64,000 nt of DNA, taken from the NCBI GenBank assembly GCA_030522415.1, contig CM060126.1:4013333-4077332 (forward strand), given 5' to 3'. Position 1 is the stretch's first letter. Each line of letters begins with the position of its first letter. This stretch comes from Channallabes apus (Eukaryota; Chordata; Actinopteri; Siluriformes; Clariidae). Positions 11,462 through 22,014 of the stretch are shown piece by piece. The position numbers were made by a program, and so were the translations under genes. Under the pieces are notes generated by a model that did no database searches, was not told the DNA's origin, and worked only from the letters and a program-made list of their open reading frames with translations.

Positions 11462-11847
11462 TAAAAATGTTGGAGCTTTATGTTAGAGCCAGGGGTTTGT
11501 GTTTTACCATGATTAACTTATAATTAGATAATACTGAAAACCATAACTGGCTGAAACATAAAAATATGAATTCAAACAGATCCACCATACATTTCATAAT
11601 GCGCTACACATTTCAGTTCATGAAGTCGAATGACGTATCGAACTAGATGTACCTGTATCGCACGGTAAGAAAACTGTACTTTAAAGATAAATTTTACATT
11701 GAATGTATATACAGTAAAATGTATATCTTACATTTATCGCTGTCTCGACATGACTATGGTTGCTATGTTTTCACACCCTTGAACAGAAACGTTAATTAGT
11801 TGTTTTTTTCCGCGTAACTAATGCTAGCATTCTCCCATCTCCCATGA
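11462..11847. other. 5' flank of the C48 gene within the element
   Basis: No exon that would supply the missing N-terminal half was found. The sequence is AT-rich up to the right subterminal inverted repeat at 11848. This suggests an internally deleted element. Confidence 0.45.
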
Positions 11848-12267
11848 AGCCCCGCCCACTAGATCTAGCGAGGGGGAGCTAGAGCTCCAGCGAGGGGGAG
11901 CTGGAGCTCCAGCTCCTCCCATTTGGCTCTGCAGCGAGCACCCTCTCACTTTTCTGCAAGCCATAACTTCACTAACTGCTCGCTTTGCTTCACAAGATGA
12001 AAAGTTCGATTTGAAGAAATGGCGATTCTGATGCGAAGAAATAGTGTCATGATTGCAGAAATTTCAACGGCTGTCGAATTTAATGCCGCTGAAATGAAAT
12101 AATGCAAAGAAAAGCACTTAGAGACGAGCAGGTCATTTGGGGAATTAACATCACAGAAAGATCTAGCGAATAGAACAACTAAACTCGAGCAGTTTAAAAG
12201 AAGTTGGAATCTCCAGATCAGCGGTATGAAAGAGGAGCCCCACCTGGTCCAGAAATTAGAAGATAAC

Positions 12268-13094
12268 TATACTCAGCAAAAAAAACCCGCCCCTTTTTCA
12301 GGACTGTGTATTTCAACAATAATGTTGTACAAATCCAAATAACTTTACAGATCTTCATTGTAAAGGGTTTAAACAATGTTTTCCATGCATGTTCAATTAA
12401 CCATAATCAATTAATTAACATGCACCTGTGGAATGGTCGTTAAGACCTTAACAGCTTACAGAAAGTCGGCATTTAAGGTCACAGTTCCAAAAAATGCAGG
12501 ACACTAAAGAGACTCGTCTACCGACTGTGAAAAACACCCAAAGAAAGATGCCCAGGGTCGCTGCTCATCTGCGTGAACGTGCATTAGGCATGCTGCAGGG
12601 GGGCATGAGGACTGCTGATGTGGCTATAGGGCAATAAATCACCATGTCCGCACCGTGAGACGCCTAAGACGGCGCTACAGGGAGACAGGAAGGACAGCTG
12701 ATCATCCTCGCAGTGGAAGACCACGTGTAACAACACCTGCACAGGATGGGTACATCCGAATATCACACCTGCGTGACAGGTACAGGATGGCCACAACGAC
12801 TGCCCGAGTCACACCAGGAACACACAATCCCTCCATCTCACAGCAAGAACTGACAAATCTGGTCCAGTCCATGAGGAGGAGATGCACTGCAGTACTTCAA
12901 GCAGCTGGTGGCCACCAGATACTGACTGCTACTGACTGATTTTGAGCCTCCCTTCATTCAGGGACACATTGGGAAACATTTTTACTTTATGTCTTATGGT
13001 GTCGACTCTTTTAGTGTTCATACAAATATTTACACATTAAGGTTACTGAAAGTAAAAACAGTTGAAAGTCAGAGGACGTTTCTTTTTTTGCTGA

Positions 13095-13098
<4 letters not shown>
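12268..13098 (+). mobile_element. Short Tc1-like element with transposase remnant
   Basis: The ends ACTCAGCAAAAAAA and TTTTTTTGCTGAGT are inverted and sit next to TA or (TA)n. The interior 12550-12940 carries a transposase N-terminus in pieces: RRLRRRYRETGRTADHPRSG, RPRVTTPAQDGYIRISHLRD and RYRMATTTA, i.e. the helix-turn-helix and GRPR box. The catalytic domain is absent, so this is a deletion derivative of about 830 bp. Confidence 0.8.

Positions 13099-13147
<49 letters not shown>
13099..13147. repeat. (TA)n microsatellite between two Tc1 copies
   Basis: About 24 TA units join the right end of one Tc1 to the left end of the next. TA is the Tc1 target, so the run may have attracted the insertions or grown from their target duplications. 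Confidence 0.9.
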
Positions 13148-13151
<4 letters not shown>

Positions 13152-14480
13152 CAATGGCTTGCAAAAGTATTCGGCCCCCTTGAACTTTTCCACATTTTGT
13201 CACATTACAGCCACAAACATGAATCAATTTTATTGGAATTCCACGTGAAAGACCAATACAAAGTGGTGTACAAGTGAGAAGTGGAACGAAAATCATACAT
13301 GATTCCAAACATTTTTACAAATAAATAACTGCAAAGTGGGGTGTGCGTAATTATTCAGCCCCCTTTGGTCTGAGTGCAGTCAGTTGCCCATAGACATTGT
13401 CTGATGAGTGCTAATAACTAAATAGAGTGCACCTGTGTGTAATGTAATGTCAGTACAAATACAGCTGAGAATATTGGGAGCAACAACACCATGACGTCCA
13501 AAGAACACACCAGACAGGTCACGGATAAAGTTATAGAGAAATTTAAAGCAGGCTTTGGCTACAAAAAGATTTCCAAAGCCTTGAACATCCCACGGAGCCA
13601 CTGTTCAAGCGATCATTCAGAAATGGAAGGAGTATGGCACAACTGTAAACCTACCAAGACGAGGCCGTCCACCTAAACACACAGACCGAACAAGGAGAGC
13701 GCTGATCAGAAATGCAGCCAAGAGGCCCATGGTGACTCTGGACGAGCTGCAGAGATCTACAGCTCAGGTGGGGGAATCTATCCATAGGACAACTATTAGT
13801 CGTGCACTGCACAAAGTTGGCCTTTATGGAAGAGTGGCAAGAAGAAAGACATTGTTAACAGAAAACCATAAGAAGTCCCGTTTGCACAGCAAACATGTGG
13901 AAGAAGGTGCTCTGGTCAGATGAGACCAAAATGGAACTTTTTGGCCAAAATGCAAAACGCTATGTGTGGTGGAAAACTAACACTGCACATCACTCTGAAC
14001 ACACCATCCCCACGGTCAAATATGGTGGTGGCAGCATCATGCTCTGGGGGTGCTTCTCTTCAGCAGGGACAGGGAAGCTGGTCAGAGTTGATGGAAAGAT
14101 GGATGGAGCCAAATACAGGGCAATCTTGGAAGAAAACCTCTTGGAGTCTGCAAAAGACTTGAGACTGGGGCGGAGGTTCACCTTCCAGCAGGACAACGAC
14201 CTTAAACATAAAGCCAGGGCATCAATGGAATGGTTTAAAACAAAACATATCCATGTGTTAGAATGGCCCAGTCAAAGTCCAGATCTAAATCCAATCGAGA
14301 ATCTGTGGCAAGATCTGAAAACTGCTGTTCACAAACGCTGTCCATCTAATCTGACTGAGCTCGAGCTGTTTTGCAAAGAAGAATGGGCGAGGATTTCAGT
14401 CTCTAGATGTGCAAAGCTGGTAGAGACATACCCTAAAAGACTGACAGCTGTAATTGCAGCAAAAAAAAATAAAAAATAAA
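13152..14480 (+). mobile_element. Tc1-like transposon, right end lost
   Basis: The left end CAATGGCTTGCAAAAGTATT follows TA and begins the family-typical terminal repeat (CCACATTTTGTCACATTACAG). The right terminal repeat is replaced by an A-rich then (TA)n run after 14460. A 44-bp fragment of the same end lies at 20111-20156 in opposite orientation. Confidence 0.8.
13491..14479 (+). pseudogene. Tc1 transposase with frameshifts
   Basis: The N-terminal domain starts MTSKEHTRQVTDKVIEKFKAG and shifts frame near 13600 and again near 13890. The last 194 codons keep the catalytic core: VLWSDETKMELFG (first Asp), YGGGSIMLWGCFS, FQQDNDLKHKA (second Asp) and SPDLNPIENLW (Glu, DD34E). At least two frameshifts, not active-site loss, inactivate it. 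It is a better-preserved copy than the one at 2140. Confidence 0.9.
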
Positions 14481-14518
14481 AATATATATATATATATATA
14501 TGTCAACTAAGAATTCAT

Positions 14519-15160
14519 CAGTCTGCCAGGTCCACAGAGTTTGATTCACGGAGGATTTAATGAGGGGAAGACCGGCTGATCCGCGCTGCTCTGTGGTCTT
14601 TAATTAATTGTTGAGAAAGTAATCTCAAATTAATAGATGTGTGGAGATCTCTCAGTCCTAATCTCAAACGATTTTCTTGGATTAGACCCAATGCATCTAG
14701 CAAATCAAGAATTGATTATTGGCTTATTTCAGATAATTTACTGTTATTTGTTAAAGACTGCGCTATTTCTGCAGCACCTTTGACTGACCATTGTGCCATT
14801 TCTTTATCAGTTATGCCAAACCACACCACCTCAAGAAAGAAGGTATATTGGAAATTCAATTCTGTTTTACTCACTAATGACAGATTTTGTAATAAAGTAA
14901 AATATATAATCTTGGAAATTAAGGACAGTAGTAATTCTAATTCTCAAAGGAAGATGGGAGTTTCTTAAATTTAAAGTTTGTGAATTTTCCATTAAATTAC
15001 TGTAAAATCCTCTCCAAAGTAATGAGACAGCAGGAACAGAATGTTATTAACGAAATTAACAAATGTTGTAATAAAAACCCATTAAATGATGTTACTAAAA
15101 ACATTTCTCTACATTCACAACTGCACAGTCCTTACAATAAGAAAGTCAAAGATGCATATA
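14519..15160 (+). pseudogene. L1 ORF2 endonuclease C-terminal fragment
   Basis: KRFSWIRPNASSKSRIDYWL then LISDNLL and DCAISAAPLTDHCAI match the end of the L1 apurinic endonuclease domain, where SRIDYWL and SDH-type residues are conserved. A stop near 14967 and a frame change at 14980 break it. It resumes after the insertion at 15161-16766. Confidence 0.7.
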
Positions 15161-16766
15161 CACTGTAAAAAATTTGACCTAGGGTTTACTTAAAAAAAAT
15201 TATGGCAACAAAGTGACACCTAACATATTTAAGTAAATTTTACTACTATAATAATGAGTAAGAAATATAGAATAAATTATTTAAAAGTCTTTTATTGTGT
15301 TGGATTTAATATTAACACAGTAACTGTCGAAAATATAATGTATTCAGCATACATATTTTAAGCTAAATTAAATTATTTTAAGGAAAACAGTTTTACGTTT
15401 ACTAAAAAAATGTTACATTCAATTAATATCTGAGAGAAATCTGGAAGAGATTGATTTAATTTTATTGAATATTTGAGAGAAATTGACTAATATTAATTAA
15501 ATATTTAAGTGAACCTGATTTACTTTTACAGATAAATCTTCATCTGCACCTAAATACAGTTAAATTATAAATCATATCTACTTAATAATATTGGATGTGA
15601 CTTCATTGAAACAATTTTAATATTTCTAAGTTACTTAAATGCTTGTGTTGGGTTAAACTAAAAACAACAGGAATAGCATTTAACATTTGTAACATCGACA
15701 TTTATTTGCAGACACGATAAACATTGTCCAACATTTTTTTAAGTGCAGCATCAAAAGCTGGTAAAATGGACAGGAACTGTTTACTTTGTGTATCAAAAAA
15801 GAATTTACTGCCAAATATGTTGTTACAATTACTGTTTCATCTGAAACATCAAGAGTTTTTATTTTACCATTAAAACTAGCAAACAGCATTATGAGACTGT
15901 TACAAAGGTGGGTCATATTCATTATAAAGAAACATACAATATTCAGTTACTACACGTGTCCCCTTTAATTTTATACTTTATATTGAGCTCAATTAAAAAC
16001 ACAAAAGGTAAATCTTTCAGTTAATTCCTCACCTCTAGAGCAACAGTTACCTGCTGCAGTCAGACACTCAGTGTCAAGGTCAGCTAATCACTTGTTAAAG
16101 TAGGGGAGGGGAAGCTAACGCTAACACTCTGTAACATTGACTAGCCCGACTGACTCTTTAAAGAATATTATATACTATATAATGTACATTGTAATAAAAT
16201 TCACACACCAAACTAACTACCATGCTAGGCCTGACTTTTAGCCAAATAAAAACAGAGCAGACGGAGAGGACGTCTTTACTTTAGAACAGACTGAGAGGAA
16301 ATAGCTTAACTGAATTTAACCACACAATAAAATTTGTATATTTCACAACTGTCTGTAAAAAAAAAATTTAACTGCTACAAAATTATTTGTACATTCATAT
16401 TACTAACTAAACAAATTAAGAAAAATGCAGATCCTGCAGCACGTGGCACCTGGTCTGTCTGGATGTAAAAGCTTGGGCGGAAATTGCATGGCAGTAGAAC
16501 CTAGTCTCTCTAAATGAGTAAAATTGTAAAATTTACAAAAGAATTTAGATTTTGACACAGCCAGAAAAATTTTATTAAAATTTCCCCATTTTTTAACTCA
16601 TTGATTTTAAACTGAAAAAAATTAATTTGAAATGGAATTCATAAATAATCAGCATTTGTTTCAATCAGCTTAATTTGACTCCAGAATGCAGTAAGTAAAT
16701 TTTATTATGTACTTACTAATATTAATTTAACAATTGTTAATTAAGCCAATTCCACTTTTTACAGTG
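15161..16766. mobile_element. 1.6-kb AT-rich DNA element with TATA flanks
   Basis: The ends CACTGTAAAAA and TTTTTACAGTG are inverted and flanked by TATA at 15157-15160 and 16767-16770. It splits the L1 ORF2 reading. There are no long ORFs; it is very AT-rich with many TTAATATTAA-like tracts. The superfamily is not certain; a 4-bp or 2-bp duplication is possible because of the TATA context. Confidence 0.7.
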
Positions 16767-16920
16767 TATACGTTCTAGAGCTAAGTGGATAGAAGAGGGT
16801 GAGAAAAGTACATCTTGTTTTTGTAGAATAGAAAAGAGATGACAAACAATTCAATTCTCTCACTAATGATTAATAATAAATGCACAGATCCTCCTTTAAT
16901 AAATAAGGAAATCTATAAAT

Positions 16921-17435
16921 TTTACAGTGACTTGTATTCTTTCAACCTCCTCCCAATAGTGTAATAATTTCTTTAAAGTGCCCCTATTATGCGTTTTCAA
17001 ATATGATCTTTCATGCAGTGTGTCATGTAGCTGTATGTGAACATAAACTATCTGCACTATCTGTGACGCTGACGGTGCACAATAAATGAAGTTTTTGTCT
17101 ATTAAAAAAAAGAATCGACTCACATTCGCCTAAACAAGTCGTTAGTAATTCGAATCTTTTTCTGTTACAGATCCACGTCACTACGCAACATATTTGCATA
17201 ATGTCCGCCACGTTCTACGTTGCGAACAACTTGCCCGCCATCTTACAATTAACGTTACCACACTCTTGTTAATGTGACCGAGCATTCTTGCTGGGTTTAC
17301 ACTTTGTAATATAAAAAAACTATAAATAACGAGAGCACACGAAATTCTTTTTAACTGTTTATTCTCCACCATTCAACAAAACTGAACTCTAATACTTGCG
17401 AAGTGCGCATGCCTATCTACGGCAAGCCGCGAGGG
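16921..17435. other. Dispersed repeat-like stretch, unclassified
   Basis: AAAGTGCCCCTATTATGCG at 16976 and the following CATGCAGTGTGTCATGTAGC resemble a repeat I recall as common in cyprinid and catfish genomes, but I cannot name it. No exon was recognised. Confidence 0.35.
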
Positions 17436-17665
17436 GAAAAATGGCGAAGAGTAAGGGAACAGATCATGCGCACTTCGCATACACACGAAGAGTAAGGGAA
17501 CGGAGCATGCGCACTTTGTGCATCTCACACACACACACGCGCGAAGAGTAAGGGCACAGAGCATGCGCACTTTGCGCATCTCACACACACACACAAACAC
17601 ACACGCGCGTAGAGTAAGGGCACGGAGCATGCGCACTTCACATACACGCGAAGAGTAAGATCCCC
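17436..17665. repeat. Minisatellite, about 4 units with GCATGCGC core
   Basis: Each unit has GAAGAGTAAGGG, then AGCATGCGCACTT and a variable (CA)n/CG tail. Unit lengths vary with the CA run (roughly 45-75 bp). GCATGCGC is a half match to the NRF1 site. Confidence 0.8.
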
Positions 17666-18990
17666 TGTCTCGTGGATAACGCACGTGGAGTAACGTTTGA
17701 ATCGTCTTGCTCTTGACTCGCTACTGCCCCCTACTGTACTGTATGAAATGTTGACTTAACATGAATGGTTGAGGCAGGGGTAAGTGCAGGTCGGAGTAAT
17801 GGGCGTGTCGAAAGGTTGGGGCGTGCCGAAAGGTTTTGGGGCGTGCCGAAAGGTCTTTATGATTGGTTGCGCACGATGCCTGTTTAAAGGCTAATATTAA
17901 ACGCTATTGTTCTTCATGAGTTTAAGTAATGCAGCCAACATAATCCTCTATATTAAAATTCCATCCTTTCCTGTAAAATATCGATATTACAAATATTCCT
18001 TTCTAAACATTCTACTGCGTTGCCATGGGTTATTGACATCACCCTCACCCTTTACTCCGACCTGCACTTATCTATACTTGGAATGGTTTGTGATTAGACA
18101 ACGTGTAAGGAATTTGTACAGTCAAGTTGAGACATAATTACGTGAACCTTAAATGAAAAAAATATTTTAAGTCAACAATAATACGATTATTTTGAGTATA
18201 GTGAAAGTAATTATATTATGTAAAGTGCATAACCTGCCTTGTTAATTTTTTTGAGTGTACCTGTTTCATGTACTAAAATGTAATATGTGTTTTGTACATA
18301 ATAATTTCATGTTTCCAAGATGAACATGAATAAATTATGTTGTATTTGCATGAAATTCAACAACTTAACATGTATTAGATTCAATCATGTTATATGCGCA
18401 TGCTTAATCTGCGGTTCAGTTCTGGTTTCGAGTTGTGAAGCGATAGGAACAAAGTATAAATATTGTTCATTTGCTAAATTAAGTATAATGAATTTTAATA
18501 TATATGTATATATATATTTTTTGCTTTACACGCACGCTAGTGATTCGCGGGTCGTTCGGTTGGGGCGGGTAAAGAAATTGTCACTTTATTTGCGGGGCGA
18601 GTTGGGGCGGGTCATTAGAAACAAAATTAAATAAAAAAATCCATGTATGTTGCGTGCAATTCCCTATAGCCTATATTAAATATTTGGGAATATCTATTTT
18701 CATATTTTATTAAGTTCTTTGATAAGGTTACTTCACGTGACAAGTCACAAAAGCGCCAAGCAGCTACCGCTGCCAGTCACAACAAAAACAAAGAAAAAAG
18801 TGAAGATGGTTCAGGGGAGCTTGTCCTATGGAGAGACAGGAGGCGGGAATGAGGTGCACAGGTTCAGGGGAGCTTGTCCAGTCGAGACACAGGAGGCTGG
18901 AGTGAGGCACACATCACTGACTGACCCTCAATCAGCATCCCTCTCCACGGTAGCGGCCAATTAAACCTGCTTTACAAACAGAGAGAGAAG
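17666..18990. other. Unclassified, partly repetitive
   Basis: A short inverted pair around AAGTGCAGGTCGGAGTAA (17782) and TTACTCCGACCTGCACTT (18052) suggests a small palindromic element between them. A GGGGCGGGT-rich patch at 18540-18620 looks like another element end. No gene was recognised. Confidence 0.35.
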
Positions 18991-19095
18991 TCAAGTCAAG
19001 TACAGTAGGCTTTTATTGTCCTTCCAACTATATACAGTTCAGTACACAGTGAAACAACGTTCCTCCAGGACCAACGTGCTACTGTACATACACAG
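18991..19095 (-). repeat. Retroposon 3' tail-like fragment
   Basis: The sequence GGCTTTTATTGTCCTTCC.. followed by CAGTACACAGTGAAACAACG is a teleost dispersed repeat tail by memory. It has no coding content. Confidence 0.35.
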
Positions 19096-19330
19096 CGAGA
19101 TAAAGTGTCTGCTACTGAATGTCAATATTAAATCCCAAGACAATCAAGACCCAGCGCATGAGTCGTTGGTTACTATTAGCCATATGTTGTAAGAACACAA
19201 GACACCACTATTGGTTCAGAACTGGATCCAATATACACCTCAAAATGCTGAAGGGCAAGTAAGAGGTCAAAAGCTTCCTTCTCAATGGTTATATAGTTAA
19301 GCTGGCAACGATAAAATTTACGGGAGAAGA

Positions 19331-20100
19331 TCACAGGGAACTCACAGGGTGATCGATACCATGAGCATCATCTTGGTTAAGTACTGCACCTACCCCGGTA
19401 CCACAGGCATCTACCTCAAGTTGGAAGGGTTTGCTAAAATCAGGGGCAGAAAGAACAGGTGCACTGCACAGCAATAGCTTCACAGCATTAAAGGCATCTT
19501 GACAAGTAGCAGACCACACAAAAGGGATCGAGTCACGAAGAAGGTTTGTTAGAGAAAGTATCACATCTGAAAAGTTTCTACAGAATCTTCGGTAATATCC
19601 AGTCATACCTAAGAAACGTCCGAATTCTCATTTCGTCCTAGGGGCTGGAAATGCCTTAATTAAGGGCAGTGGTGCCTCAGTCAGGTAAGGCTCTGAGTTA
19701 CTGATTGGAAGGTCGGGGTTTGAGCCCCAGCATCGCCAAGTTGCCACTGCTGAGCCCTTGAGCAAGGCCCTTAACCCTATCTGCTCCCTGCGCTCGGACC
19801 TCAGTTTCCTAATTGGGATATGCGAAAAATAAGCAATTTCCTGCGGGATCAATAAAGTAAAAAAATAATAATAATAATTAATTGGCTGCACGTTAGCATC
19901 CAGTGGGCGAACCATGCCTTGTCCCACTTGCTTACCTAAATAGGTAACAGTAGCATGAGCGAATTCACACTTTTCAACTTTTCAAGGTTCAGAGTCAGAG
20001 AAGCATTCTGGAGGCGATCAAACACACAGTTTAAAACATACAGTAGAGATGCTCATTCCAGGTATCCGTAAACACAACTACATGATCAAAGTAGGACTGC
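19331..20100 (-). pseudogene. Ty3/Gypsy reverse transcriptase to RNase H fragment
   Basis: Read on the minus strand, 20100-19890 gives FDHVVVFTDTWNEHL and, across a frame break caused by an 8-nt direct duplication near 19975, AHATVTYLGKQVGQG. After a SINE insertion, 19606-19331 gives MTGYYRRFCRNFSDV, FVWSATCQDAFNAVK and FQLEVDACGTGVGAV, the RT thumb and the start of RNase H. It is dead through the insertion and frame breaks. It lies downstream of integrase sequence, the wrong order for one intact Gypsy. Confidence 0.8.
19655..19885 (+). mobile_element. tRNA-derived SINE inserted in the Gypsy
   Basis: A tRNA-like head (GTGCCTCAGTCAGG.. with the B-box-like GGTTTGAGCCC) leads into AGCAAGGCCCTTAACCC and a tail GGGATCAATAAAGT with (AATA)n. 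It interrupts the RT-to-RNase H reading on the other strand. Confidence 0.65.
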
Positions 20101-20110
20101 TAAAGGCAGA

Positions 20111-20156
20111 GACTGGCAGCTGTAATTGGGCCGAATACTTTTGCAAGCCACTGTAT
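20111..20156 (-). mobile_element. 46-bp Tc1 terminal fragment at a Gypsy junction
   Basis: The reverse complement reads ACAGTGGCTTGCAAAAGTAT and then TCGGCCC, matching the terminal repeat of the Tc1 at 13152, followed by AATTACAGCTG, which matches the far end (14440-14455). The two sides of the same element are thus joined after an internal loss. It sits exactly between the integrase and RT pieces. Confidence 0.75.
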
Positions 20157-20611
20157 ATGGACCAGAAAACCTAGCTTGAAGGGCGGAATAGGGAGCAAAG
20201 CCAGCACTTGGTCACCTTCTTTAAATTCACGTACAACAGCCTTCTTATCGAATCTCCTCTTCATCTTGGCCTGGGAGGAGGTGAGCGAACGATGAGCTAA
20301 CTTACATGCCATGTGCTGGTGTTCTCGAACTGAGCTTACATAATCTAAAATGTTTCTAGGACTGACTGAAGTAGGAGACAACAAAATCCTCTAAAGGTTC
20401 TTCCATTACAGGAATTGAGCAGAGTGGAGCATGAGGGATGACCTGATTAGGTTTACCTGCAATTTGGCAGATTGGACATGAACGAGTCGGCCAAAAGAAA
20501 TGTTTTAGAATTTGAGCATGTTTTCCAAATACCCAGATGCCCAAACAAGTCATGGTCGTGAGCAATACTCAACACGTGACTTCTATAAGATTTTGTGACC
20601 ACAACCTGGAA
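20157..20611 (-). pseudogene. Ty3/Gypsy integrase fragment
   Basis: On the minus strand, HDHDLFGHLGIWK leads to FFWPTRSCPICQIAGKPNQV, the HHCC zinc-binding domain, which is shortened. Then come NILDYVSSVREHQHMACKLA and RFDKKAVVREFKEGDQVLAL, typical of the region after the integrase core. The DDE core between them is missing, so the gene is dead. Confidence 0.8.
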
Positions 20612-21540
20612 CATGGGCGCAAGTTTCATTTAACAGTAGGGGGGGGGACAATAAATATCAAATTTCTCATGAGCAATTTTTGAAGGGGACACAAAATTGC
20701 CTTAATATGTGAACGTGTTGTACTTGCCGTTTATGTGAACTGAAAAATGATCTTATGTCCATTTTTGTTTTCTCTGTCATTTTATCTATGACAAGGCAAG
20801 GCACGTTTATTTATACTGTAGCACATTTCATACACAATGGTCATTCAAATTGCTTTACATGAAGAAAGTAAAACTATCAAAAAATAATCACAGCAATAAA
20901 AACAAGGAATAAAAAAAAAGGTTTAAAATTGTATTTAAAATTAATTAAGACACTTAGAACAGAATGGATATTGATTATACAAAACAATACAGTGGTGTCA
21001 GTTCGGACTAGGCACAGTGCTCGTTTAGTGAATGTACAGCTAAACAATATGTTAATTGTGGCCGTTAATGTTAAGTTAACATTATGCCAAGTCGCCACAA
21101 ATAAAACACTGCATGGGAAACGGCGTTTGTCGTGTTAGTTGCAGTGCACTATGTAAACAAGCTATTGTAAACAAGCTAACGTTACTATCAAGTTAACGCA
21201 ACTAATTTATGAATGAGTCTGCATCAACTACATTAAAGAGAATCACTTTATTTACAGTGAATAAAATACCCTACTTACTGGAGTTCAACATTAATTGAGC
21301 CGCAGCCACACACCTGACCTGAACTGGGAAAGCAAGAGGCAGTGGGACAAACCACTGGGAGGAAGCATGCATTTTTTGCAAGGGTTTCTTTTTCTACTTA
21401 CACAATTATATTAGGTATACATACATATATTTTTCGGAATAGAGAGTGCGATTTATTTTATTATAAATTTTTTAGGGACAGGGGAGACAACCCTGGGATG
21501 GGGGGGGGGGGCATGTCCCCTCCCGGGATTTACGCCCATG
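20612..21540. mobile_element. hAT-like element inserted in the Gypsy integrase
   Basis: The ends CATGGGCG and CGCCCATG are inverted, next to G-rich and C-rich subterminal runs. ACCTGGAA is duplicated exactly at 20604-20611 and 21541-21548. The interior includes a dispersed repeat around GCACATTTCATACACAATGG and a (G)11 run near 21500. It has no transposase. Confidence 0.8.
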
Positions 21541-21990
21541 ACCTGGAATACTGAACTCCAAGCCGAAGTGAAACGTCCAAATAAATGTTTAGCACCACTG
21601 GGTCCAAAGATTGGAGTAGAAGCAGTATCTGGATTATTCACAGGAGGCGAATTCACAAAAGAAAGTTTAAATATGGGGTCTTCCGCACACATGAATGAAT
21701 CAGAATGATCTTCTGCACTTATCTTAAAAAGTGCCTGAGCGCATATCACCACACACCAAACACTAGTGGAAATTTACATGAGATTGTCTCATTCTCATCT
21801 ATCTGTAACAGTAGGCAACTGGCAAACATTCCCCCCAGCTAAATCATTGCCCAGAATGAATAAAACACCTTTTACGGGTAGATTGCGATCTTAACAAGAC
21901 CTAACCTAGATCGCCGTAATATGTTATGTAGAGGAGCCTTCACTATTTCCATTTCAATGCCTTGTACTAGTACATCCGCACCACAGCTAG
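21541..21990 (-). pseudogene. Ty3/Gypsy protease-region fragment
   Basis: On the minus strand, CGADVLVQGIEMEIVKAPLH lies near 21965-21910 and a FILGNDLAGG-like reading near 21870-21840, both familiar from the Gypsy protease/linker. MCAEDPIFKLSFVNSP and FGPSGAKHLFGRF follow before the hAT insertion. Stops interrupt it. Together with 20157-20611 it forms one deleted Gypsy copy. Confidence 0.65.
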
Positions 21991-22014
21991 TTTTATCAGA
22001 CAAACTTGGCTTGA

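Larger units (their letters stand above)
7953..11947 (-). mobile_element. DNA transposon carrying a C48 (Ulp1-like) protease gene; 8-bp target duplication
   Basis: ACTTTTCT flanks both sides (7945-7952 and 11948-11955), and the L1 ORF1 frame (..NATF / TFLQAIT..) reads across the target once one copy is ignored. The ends are inverted: GGTGCTCGCTGCAGAGCC at 7958 and its complement ending about 11942. Long subterminal inverted repeats full of GAGCTGGAGCTCCAGCTC-type palindromes and GGGCGGGGCTTC extend to about 8062 and 11848. A hAT of about 1.2 kb is nested at 8291-9472, so the original length was about 2.8 kb. It codes only the 3' half of a spliced C48 peptidase-like gene; no transposase is seen. 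An 8-bp duplication plus a Ulp1 domain fits the Kyakuja-Dileera-Zisupton group as I recall it, but hAT-like mobilisation of a captured gene is also possible. Confidence 0.7.
7790..16920 (+). mobile_element. L1 LINE, heavily interrupted
   Basis: Pieces of one L1 lie in order on the plus strand. ORF1 is at 7798-7952 (ending QTNATF..) and 11956-12268 (TFLQAITSLTARF and later TTKLEQFKRSWNLQISGMKE, the typical end of the L1 ORF1 coiled coil and start of the RRM). ORF2 endonuclease end is at 14640-15160 (WIRPNASSKSRIDYWLISD, APLTDHCAI), continuing at 16771-16900 (RSRAKWIEEGEKSTSCF). Insertions between them are a 4.0-kb C48-protease element, two Tc1 copies and a 1.6-kb element. Frameshifts and the missing middle of ORF2 show it is a fossil. 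The intervening transposons, not continuous L1, make up most of the span. Confidence 0.65.

Noticed and set aside
13095..13277. Frames of alternating Tyr-Ile across TA repeats
   Set aside because: Microsatellite translation, as also at 7139-7536, 29722-29976 and 59437-59707.
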